Positions 1 through 4,637 of a stretch of 21,644 bases of DNA are shown piece by piece. The position numbers were made by a program, and so were the translations under genes. Below the pieces are notes generated by a model that had not been told where the DNA came from, searched no databases, and saw only the letters and a list, made by a program, of their open reading frames with translations. This DNA comes from a virus. How positions within the stretch are numbered: the stretch's first letter is position 1; the number at the start of each line of letters is the position of its first letter. The stretch is taken from positions 1 to 21,644 of IMG/VR virus record IMGVR_UViG_3300005528_000228, one strand, 5' to 3'.

Positions 1-14
1 TCATTTCATGCACC

Positions 15-67
15 GTTTCACGATTGTTGCACTGTTTCACACTGTTGCGGCGTTGCATGCGTTGCAG
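15..67. repeat. Cluster of TGTTKCA-type motifs, left copy
   Basis: Several close copies of TGTTTCAC or TGTTGCA occur in one orientation: CGTTTCAC at 14-21, TTGTTGCAC near 24-32, TGTTTCAC at 33-40, TGTTGCGG near 43-50, and GTTGCATGCGTTGCA at 52-66. The same motif family recurs at 357-554, so the small gene at 18-356 is bracketed by it. Spacing is irregular, so these look like protein-binding sites rather than a CRISPR or tandem array. Confidence 0.5.
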
Positions 68-356
68 GGGCGGCCATTACGCGCTCACCGTCATGCATCG
101 CCGTGACGAATGTTCCGGCGGACAGATCGGGGCGAAAATGCCAATTCATCGGCGTGGCGCGTCCCCTCAAAATCGCCGCGGTTGCGGCGTTTTCCGGGGA
201 ATTCGCGTATACGATCACGTCCGTCGTCCGCGGCACGTATTCACATAGCCGGACTGTGTACGCGCGGAGCGGAGCGGGCTTGCGCCGGCAGAACCGTTCC
301 ACCGCTAATTCGATCAATTTCCCGATCGCGGGGCGTTGCACTGACGTTTCCTGCAC
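18..356 (-). CDS. Hypothetical 112-residue protein
   Basis: I do not recognise this protein. It starts at a GTG (354-356) preceded by a good ribosome site, GAGGA, 7 bases upstream. The first half is basic and helix-like. The middle looks like a small alpha/beta fold, with a VIVYAN strand followed by an Ala-rich helix. No membrane segment, signal peptide or cysteine cluster is visible. The last dozen codons run through the TGTTKCA repeats at 15-66, so the C-terminal tail (Gln, Thr and Cys rich) is dictated by repeat DNA. It lies downstream of the 557-880 gene on the same strand, separated by a 200-base repeat-rich gap. Its place left of the control region, transcribed away from the late genes, fits an early or accessory phage gene, but that is inference. 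The ribosome site and protein-like composition support a real gene. Confidence 0.55.
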   Translation of the reverse strand: MQETSVQRPAIGKLIELAVERFCRRKPAPLRAYTVRLCEYVPRTTDVIVYANSPENAATAAILRGRATPMNWHFRPDLSAGTFVTAMHDGERVMAAPATHATPQQCETVQQS

Positions 357-554
357 TGTTTCATCCTCGAGCTAGCTGTTTCAGTTCGTGCAACGCGGTT
401 TGCATACGTGCAAGCGTTGCGCAACACGGAAACCGTAGCGCGAAAATCCAAACAATGCGTTTCACCGGGCGAGGCTGTTGCATGCATAAGTTGTTGCTCG
501 CGCAACAGTTCCGGCCCCGCACCGTTGCATGCAACAGCCTCGCCCGGTGAAACA
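357..554. repeat. Cluster of TGTTKCA / TGMAACA motifs, right copy
   Basis: This is the gap between the two minus-strand genes, and no ORF in it is convincing. It carries many copies of a heptamer in both orientations: TGTTTCAT at 357-364, TGTTTCAG at 378-385, GTGCAACGC near 388-396, GTTGCGCAAC near 416-425, the palindrome GTTGCATGCAAC at 524-535, and GTGAAACA at 547-554. Its right part is a long inverted repeat, listed separately. Binding sites for a phage regulator or partition-type protein are plausible. This is inference from motif density only. Confidence 0.5.
459..553. repeat. 28-bp perfect inverted repeat
   Basis: The arms at 459-486 and 526-553 are perfect reverse complements over 28 bases. 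They begin with GTTTCACCGGGCGAGGC and end with GTTGCATGCA. The 39-base centre contains a smaller hairpin, GTTGCTCGCGCAAC, at 493-506. As single-stranded DNA or RNA this would fold into one long stem. It has no T-run on either side, so it is not an obvious terminator. It lies just beyond the stop codon of the minus-strand gene at 557-880 and could affect expression of the next gene at 18-356. Confidence 0.75.
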
Positions 555-556
555 GT

Positions 557-880
557 TTAGGCGAGGTAGAACCAATCGCGGTGTCCGCTTCGGTGCGTAC
601 CGCTCGCGAGCTCGAGGCCCGCCACCATTCCCGCGGCGTCACCATTGGCCACGACTTTCGCCTGGTAGCGGGCAGCACGGGCACGGAGCGCGCGTAAGGC
701 CCGTTGGTAGCGGGCGCGATCGGACGCGGCGAGCGCATCCCGCATCGCCACGGCAAGCGCGTAGACGGTAGCAGCGTCCCGTGCAATTTCGTCGGCGGAT
801 AATCGCAACGCGGATGGCTCGCGCGCGAGTTGTGCGGCGATCCGTGCCGCAGCCGTAGCAACGTCTTCGTCGGCGCGCAT
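557..880 (-). CDS. Hypothetical Ala/Arg-rich helical protein, 107 residues
   Basis: The family is not recognised. Three in-frame ATG codons are possible (ending at 925, 904 and 880). The innermost is chosen because GGAG lies 6 bases before it and the product starts with MRADED, like a normal soluble protein. The chain is nearly all helix, with strongly Ala/Arg-rich amphipathic stretches at about residues 10-35 and 45-85, and a short Gly/His/Trp-containing end. There is no cysteine, signal peptide or membrane segment. A promoter-like sequence on the same strand lies 40-70 bases upstream. It is the first gene of a leftward unit that also contains 18-356. A DNA-binding or regulatory role would fit the position but is not shown by any motif. 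Confidence 0.5.
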   Translation of the reverse strand: MRADEDVATAAARIAAQLAREPSALRLSADEIARDAATVYALAVAMRDALAASDRARYQRALRALRARAARYQAKVVANGDAAGMVAGLELASGTHRSGHRDWFYLA

Positions 881-920
881 GGCAACTCCGTAATCGGCAT
901 GCATCGGGGAACACGTCGAG

Positions 921-947
921 AACATACAACCCGACGCGTAACGTCAA
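921..947 (-). promoter_or_regulatory. Candidate leftward promoter
   Basis: On the minus strand TTGACG (942-947) is followed after 15 bases by TATGTT (921-926). The -35 is good. The spacer is short and the -10 is fair. It lies just upstream of the leftward gene at 557-880. Confidence 0.4.
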
Positions 948-1041
948 GCAGGAATATTACTTACAACCGCCGCTTGTGAATATCCGGCTCGAGGTGGCGG
1001 GGCCGTAATCTGTCGCATCGCTATTATTCTTGGTAATTGCA

Positions 1042-1063
1042 TTTCGTGCCGCGCAGCACGAAA
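1042..1063. repeat. 8-bp hairpin TTTCGTGC / GCACGAAA
   Basis: A perfect 8-base stem (1042-1049 with 1056-1063) encloses a 6-base CGCGCA loop. It has T-rich sequence on one side and A-rich on the other, so it could act as a weak terminator. It sits immediately before the palindrome array. Confidence 0.45.
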
Positions 1064-1075
1064 GTCACCGCGGCG

Positions 1076-1413
1076 TTCCGCCGGTTCCGAACAACCGGCG
1101 GAAGCCCTGTTGGCGGGAGAATCCGTGTACCTCGTAAAAATTCAGGTTTACAGTTCCGCCGGTTCCCGCCGGTTCCGCCCGAACCGGCGGAAGCCTTGCA
1201 AATCAAGGGGTTAGGTCATAGGGCGTATACATCGGATGTAGGCGGATGCGGTATTCCGTACACGTCCCGCCGGTACCGGCGGAAGTCTAAAAAGCCAATG
1301 GAAACAAGCACTTAGAATTTTCCGGGAATTTTTCCGCCGGTTCGATCTCCGCCGGTTCCGCCCGAACCGGCGGAAACCCCGTGTTTGCGGGCTTTCCGCC
1401 GGTCCGCCGGTTC
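1076..1413. repeat. Array of CCGCCGGTTC / GAACCGGCGG palindromes
   Basis: The motif TTCCGCCGGTTC and its complement recur many times. Hairpins with perfect or near-perfect stems lie at 1076-1103 (11-bp arms, 6-base loop), 1154-1192 (two left arms sharing one right arm at 1181-1192), 1267-1282 (a 16-base perfect palindrome centred on GTAC), and 1331-1376 (two left arms sharing the right arm at 1364-1376). Unpaired arms follow at about 1393-1413. The unit is REP-like in size. The double-left-arm layout occurs twice, which suggests duplication of a compound unit. Spacers between hairpins are unrelated and partly AT-rich. Confidence 0.8.
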
Positions 1414-1508
1414 CGCTCCCCTACGGGGAGGCTAGCGGCTGCTTAGAGCCAGCCCGCTTAGCGCCGTCCCCCTGCCGTAGGGCGCCGCGCCGAATTTTGC
1501 CGGGGAAA

Positions 1509-1536
1509 TTCCGAAATGAATTCCAGAATTTATAAA
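1509..1536 (+). promoter_or_regulatory. Weak candidate promoter for the GapR-like gene
   Basis: TTCCGA (1509-1514) and TATAAA (1531-1536) are spaced by 16 bases in an AT-rich patch about 80 bases before the 1619 start. The -10 is good and the -35 poor. Confidence 0.25.
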
Positions 1537-1618
1537 GTTGATCGGCGTGCAGGTTTGAAAGATTTCATTTACTAATCGTCGCCAGCGTCAGTGAGACAAC
1601 TTCGAAAAGGTTCAGCCC

Positions 1619-2203
1619 ATGGCCAAGCGTTCTTCCGAGCCAGCCCCGCGCAACGTCGGCAATTTCCATATCGATATTCCCGACGACAAGACGGCAGCGG
1701 CCCGTTACGTCTATCAGCGCGTGCTGAAATTGCAGCACGAACGGCAGCGGGACGGCGAGCACATTCGCGACGCGCTCAAGGCCGCGAAGGAAAAGGGCGC
1801 CAACGTCGCCGCGCTCCGTACCGCGGCCCGGCTCAAGAAAATGAGCCCCGAAAAGCGCGTGAAATGGGAAGAAACGATCACGGCCGCGGCATCGTTCTTC
1901 GGCTATCTGCCCCTAACCGTGGCGGATGAGATGCCGCGCGAAAAGGACATTCCGCACGCCGATGCGCTCGCCGGCGTGGTCGCGTTGCAGCAGGAGCAAA
2001 AACGCGCCGGGGAAAAGATCCGTGAGATTTTCAAGGCGGCGAAAGACGCGGGCGTCGATGTCGATTCCGTCCGCGTGTTCCTCCGCATGGCGAAGCGCGA
2101 TCAGACCGAAATTCAAGATTGGTTTGACGGGCTCGACATGACCGGCAGCGCGCTTGGGATCTGGTCCGGCGATACGGAATATTTGCAGGCCGACGCCGAA
2201 TAA
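1619..2203 (+). CDS. Tandem GapR-like (DUF2312) DNA-binding protein
   Basis: GapR is a small alphaproteobacterial nucleoid protein that binds AT-rich and overtwisted DNA. Here two GapR-like modules lie in one 194-residue chain, at about residues 33-97 and 118-181. Each has a long charged helix (with HERQRDGEHIRDALKAAK in the first and QQEQKRAGEKIREIFKAAK in the second), then a Gly turn, then a second basic helix (ALRTAARLKKM or SVRVFLRMAKR), then a short Trp/Phe-containing helix ending in FGYL or LGIW. Canonical GapR has one module of roughly 85-90 residues and works as an oligomer, so this is an internally duplicated version. AAAGG lies 8 bases before the ATG. It is the first gene of the rightward block, beside the palindrome array and upstream of the packaging genes. 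A role in phage DNA condensation, replication or late control is inferred. The fold assignment is from pattern resemblance, not a search. Confidence 0.7.
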   Translation: MAKRSSEPAPRNVGNFHIDIPDDKTAAARYVYQRVLKLQHERQRDGEHIRDALKAAKEKGANVAALRTAARLKKMSPEKRVKWEETITAAASFFGYLPLTVADEMPREKDIPHADALAGVVALQQEQKRAGEKIREIFKAAKDAGVDVDSVRVFLRMAKRDQTEIQDWFDGLDMTGSALGIWSGDTEYLQADAE

Positions 2204-2250
2204 GGTATTCGACTTTACGGAAAGTCCGAACCCACAACGGAGTAACGAAC

Positions 2251-2397
2251 ATGACCAAGCGTAAGAATTCCGAGCCTGCCGTCTGCCCGGTCTCTGGCCA
2301 GAAGCTTATCTATTCGGGCCGTGGCCGCCCGCCGGTTTTCCATTCGAGCGTGACGCCGAAGCAGCGTCGCGAGCATCGGGCAAGGGCAGACGCGTAA
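2251..2397 (+). CDS. Small basic protein with degenerate zinc-ribbon-like pattern, 48 residues
   Basis: This short ORF has a GGAG ribosome site (2239-2242) 8 bases before its ATG and lies 47 bases after the GapR-like gene. The protein starts MTKRKNSEP, contains CPVSGQKL, then SGRGRPPVF and ends in a strongly basic helix with KQRREHRARAD. Many small phage and bacterial zinc proteins have a CxxCG segment, then GRxRRFC, then SDACRQR. This one follows the same rhythm but keeps only Cys12 and a His at about residue 31 at the expected ligand positions, so it may not bind zinc. A nucleic-acid-binding role is suggested by the net charge. Probably co-transcribed with the preceding gene. Confidence 0.6.
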   Translation: MTKRKNSEPAVCPVSGQKLIYSGRGRPPVFHSSVTPKQRREHRARADA

Positions 2398-2504
2398 TCT
2401 GGTTGCGGCGGCGCGGAAAGCGCCGGGCTGCAACAGATCGGGCCGACCTTGCAACGGCGTTAAACCCAAGAGCCGACTAGCGACTGGCTAACTCGCTAGG
2501 TTCC
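2398..2504 (+). other. Structured untranslated region after the small basic gene
   Basis: No ORF is convincing here. A nested hairpin spans 2402-2434: outer GTTGC/GCAAC arms, inner GGCGC/GCGCC arms (2410-2414 with 2420-2424) and a GGAAA loop. A second hairpin, CTAGCGA/TCGCTAG, lies at 2478-2500. Both precede a strong terminator, so the 3' end of this transcript is highly structured. No tRNA cloverleaf could be built from it. Confidence 0.5.
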
Positions 2505-2543
2505 GCCCCGTGATCCCCGACAGGATCGCGGGGCGCTGCTTTT
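2505..2543 (+). terminator. Rho-independent terminator of the GapR-like unit
   Basis: A 13-base stem (2505-2517 with 2523-2535, one G-U pair), a 5-base loop and a following TGCTTTT make a good intrinsic terminator. It ends the transcript carrying the genes at 1619 and 2251. Confidence 0.75.
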
Positions 2544-2547
2544 GTGC

Positions 2548-2577
2548 TTGACGATCTTGCGGGCTTCGTGCTATTTA
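2548..2577 (+). promoter_or_regulatory. Rightward promoter (extended -10)
   Basis: TTGACG (2548-2553) and TATTTA (2572-2577) are separated by 18 bases, and TGC directly precedes the -10, giving an extended -10 element. It begins just after the terminator at 2505-2543. Transcription would start near 2584 and read into the three-hairpin RNA. Confidence 0.6.
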
Positions 2578-2583
2578 TTCTCG

Positions 2584-2685
2584 CGTCGTAGCCTCCCTAC
2601 GCAATAGAGCTGTCCCGGGGCAAGGGACAGTTACTCGAAACGAAAGCCGCTCCGCGTTCAACACCGCGGGGCGGCTTTCGCGTTT
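2584..2685 (+). ncRNA. Candidate ~100-nt small RNA with three hairpins
   Basis: Between the promoter at 2548-2577 and the terminator at 2641-2680 there is no ORF, but there are three consecutive stem-loops. These are CGTAG/CTACG (2587-2591 with 2597-2601, loop CCTCC), CTGTCCC/GGGACAG (2610-2616 with 2624-2630, 7-base loop), and a 16-base stem (2641-2656 with 2665-2680). Promoter, compact hairpins and terminal stem together fit a stand-alone RNA of about 100 nucleotides. The alternative is a leader of the terminase transcript with readthrough. No known RNA family is recognised. Confidence 0.45.
2641..2685 (+). terminator. Strong terminator hairpin before the terminase genes
   Basis: CGAAAGCCGCTCCGCG (2641-2656) pairs with 2665-2680 along 16 bases with one G-U pair and an 8-base loop. 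A short CGTTT follows. The T-run is modest, so termination may be partial, allowing some transcription into the late genes. Confidence 0.65.
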
Positions 2686-2703
2686 GGGCGGCCACGCCAC
2701 GCT

Positions 2704-2730
2704 GTTTTTGCGCTTGACAGATTTTGCGCG
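2704..2730 (+). promoter_or_regulatory. Second copy of a TTTTGYGCTTGAC element
   Basis: Here TTTTGCGCTTGAC, then AGATTTTGCGCG, closely repeats the sequence around 2540-2563 (TTTTGTGCTTGAC, then GATCTTGCGGG). TTGACA (2714-2719) is a perfect -35, but no good -10 lies at 16-18 bases (CTGCAA or nearby). It may need an activator. It lies about 55 bases before the terminase small-subunit start and is the best candidate for late-operon control. Confidence 0.45.
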
Positions 2731-2772
2731 TATTGTCTGCAACTCATTTAATTGCAGGGAAATATCAGTGCT

Positions 2773-3297
2773 ATGGCCGCGAAGAAAAACCCGCGGAAGA
2801 TCGGTGCAAATGGCGAGGCGAAGCGCGTGGCGTTCCTCGCCGCGATAGGCAAGGGCCTGTCGATCACGGAAGCGTCGGGCGTGTCCGGGCTCAATCGCAA
2901 CACTGCGGGGCGACTGCGAAAGCAGGATAAGGAATTCGCGCTTGCCTATGACCAGGCGATTGCGGAGGGCCGGCACTATCTCGCTGCCGAAGCCACGCGC
3001 CGCGCCGTGGAAGGCACCGAAAAGCCCGCGCTGCATCAGGGCCGTGAGGTCTACACGCTGAACCGCGAGACCGGGGAATTGCAGCCCTTGCGGCTCCGCG
3101 AATATTCGGACGTGTTGTTGATGTTCCTCATGAAAGCCCGCGATCCGATGCGCTATGACGATCGAATTCGCGCCATGAAATTTGAGCGGCGTTGGCGGAA
3201 GCGTGACGGCGAGGGCGACGGCGACGCGGTCGCGCCGGCGGACGTAATCGACATGTTGGCGAAGCTGGCGAGCCAGAAGGCAAAGGAAGCCGCGTAG
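2773..3297 (+). CDS. terS: Terminase small subunit
   Basis: The small terminase recognises phage DNA and recruits it to the packaging motor. The 174-residue product has an N-terminal basic stretch and a helix-turn-helix at about residues 26-51 (GKGLSITEASGVSGLNRNT, then RLRKQ). A helical oligomerisation-type region follows, and the end is charged. Position directly before the large terminase and overlap with it (TAGTG) support the call. ATG 2773 is chosen over an in-frame TTG at 2752. Its best ribosome site, AGGGAA, is rather far, about 12-14 bases, so initiation may be weak. The sequence is diverse in this family, so the call rests on HTH plus context. Confidence 0.8.
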   Translation: MAAKKNPRKIGANGEAKRVAFLAAIGKGLSITEASGVSGLNRNTAGRLRKQDKEFALAYDQAIAEGRHYLAAEATRRAVEGTEKPALHQGREVYTLNRETGELQPLRLREYSDVLLMFLMKARDPMRYDDRIRAMKFERRWRKRDGEGDGDAVAPADVIDMLAKLASQKAKEAA

Positions 3298-4637
3298 TGA
3301 GTGCGCGCCACGAAATAGCGGCGCGGCTCAATGGCGCGAACCGCTACACGCTCGAGCTTGTCGGCTGGCGCGCCCGATGGCTCGAGACGGCGCGCCCGAA
3401 ACAGATCCCGCCCGATGGCGATTGGAGCACGTGGCTACTGCTTGCCGGGCGGGGTTTCGGTAAGACGCGCCCGGGCGCGGAGGAAATCGGATTTCAGGCA
3501 GCGTCGCAACCCGCCACGCGCTGGGCAGTCGCCGCGCCGACGCAAGCGGACGTGCGCAACGTATGCTTCGAAGGGGAAAGCGGCCTTTTAGCCGTGATCC
3601 CGCCCTATCTCCGCATGCCGGGCCCGCGCGGGTATTCTTCGCAAGCGCTACGGATCACGCTCCGCAACGGGTCGATAATTCAGGGATACAGCGCCGAAAA
3701 GCCCGATCGGTTCCGCGGTCCACAACACCACGGCGCATGGTGCGATGAGCTCGCATCGTGGGGTGCGTCCGCCTCGAGTGCACCCGGGAAGGCGCCAAGC
3801 AATCGCCTTCAAGACGCGTGGGACAATCTGCTGCTTGGGCTTCGGCTCGGGAAGCGTCCTCGAATTATCGCCACGTCCACGCCGCGGCCCATCGATTTCT
3901 TACGGGCACTGATCAAGGATTCAGGCACGGCGGTAACGAAGGGAAACACTTTCGAAAATGCGGCCAATCTTGCCCCGTCGGCGCTGGCCACGTTCAAGAA
4001 AGTATTTGAAGGCACGCGGCGCGGGCAGCAAGAGCTTTACGCCGAAATCCTCGAGCACGCGGAAGGCGCGCTATTCAGCCCCGCAACAATCGAGCTTCAC
4101 CGCATACGCGACGGTGAGCAACCGCAATTCGTGCGGATCGTTGTTGCGATAGATCCCGCCGTGACGGCCGAAGTGCTCGAGGGCCGGAAAAGCGACGAGA
4201 CAGGAATTATCGTGTGCGGCCTTGCCGCTGACGGCCGGATTTACGTGCTGGACGACTTTTCGGGCATCTACAAGCCGCGGGATTGGGCGCGCATGGCGCT
4301 ATCGGCCTATGAGCGGTACCAGGCGGATTGCATCGTCGGCGAAATCAATCAGGGCGGCGATCTGATCGAAGGCAATCTAGCCGCGGAGGCGGGTAATCGC
4401 GCGGCGTTCGCCTTCAAGGGCATTCACGCCAAGCGGGGTAAATACCTCCGCGCGGAGCCGATCGCCGCGCTGTATGAAAAAGGAATTGTTTCGCACGTCG
4501 GACATTTTCCGGCACTTGAGAAACAAATGTGCAACTTCCTTGGTTTTACGGGCGAAAATTCCCCTGATAGACTTGACGCCCTTGTCTATGGCGTCGGCGA
4601 ACTCGCGCTAGGAACCGCAACTCATGAGTTTTTCTAA
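3297..4637 (+). CDS. terL: Terminase large subunit (packaging ATPase/nuclease)
   Basis: This is the motor that pumps DNA into the prohead and cuts it. The N-terminal ATPase domain shows Walker A GRGFGKT at residues 51-57, Walker B AWCDE at 147-151 and the coupling motif IATSTPR at 191-197. The C-terminal RNase H-like nuclease has candidate metal ligands D286 (VVAIDPA), E349 (GEINQGG) and D427 (RLDALVYG). The 446-residue length is normal for the short terminases of the Terminase_6/GTA-like type. It starts at a GTG sharing one base with the terS stop and overlaps the portal start by 14 bases. The ATPase site closely resembles gene-transfer-agent terminases of alphaproteobacteria. Whether packaging is headful or cos-type cannot be told from the sequence alone. 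Confidence 0.95.
   Translation: MSARHEIAARLNGANRYTLELVGWRARWLETARPKQIPPDGDWSTWLLLAGRGFGKTRPGAEEIGFQAASQPATRWAVAAPTQADVRNVCFEGESGLLAVIPPYLRMPGPRGYSSQALRITLRNGSIIQGYSAEKPDRFRGPQHHGAWCDELASWGASASSAPGKAPSNRLQDAWDNLLLGLRLGKRPRIIATSTPRPIDFLRALIKDSGTAVTKGNTFENAANLAPSALATFKKVFEGTRRGQQELYAEILEHAEGALFSPATIELHRIRDGEQPQFVRIVVAIDPAVTAEVLEGRKSDETGIIVCGLAADGRIYVLDDFSGIYKPRDWARMALSAYERYQADCIVGEINQGGDLIEGNLAAEAGNRAAFAFKGIHAKRGKYLRAEPIAALYEKGIVSHVGHFPALEKQMCNFLGFTGENSPDRLDALVYGVGELALGTATHEFF

Larger units (their letters stand above)
948..1618. other. Gene-free divergent control region
   Basis: This 670-base stretch separates the leftward and rightward genes. The only ORFs in it run through palindromic repeats and have no protein-like composition. 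It holds a small hairpin (1042-1063), the CCGCCGG palindrome array (1076-1413), a further hairpin CTCCCC/GGGGAG at 1416-1430 and an AT-richer segment at 1500-1585 leading into the first rightward gene. A replication origin, a packaging site or an operator block are all possible. No sequence here identifies one of them. Confidence 0.5.

Noticed and set aside
1-554. CRISPR array or type III toxin-antitoxin RNA repeats
   Set aside because: Repeat copies are short, irregularly spaced and in both orientations. There are no unique spacers of constant size, no cas genes and no tandem RNA units before a known toxin.
1037-1315. ORF of 92 codons through the palindrome array (and its 60-codon antisense partner)
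   Set aside because: It is read straight through REP-like hairpins, has no ribosome site and a composition set by the repeats.
2398-2545. tRNA or tRNA-like gene
   Set aside because: The hairpins do not form a cloverleaf; no T-loop motif or acceptor stem could be found.
2752-2772. Upstream TTG start for the small terminase
   Set aside because: It adds seven residues with no ribosome site; ATG 2773 gives a natural basic N-terminus.
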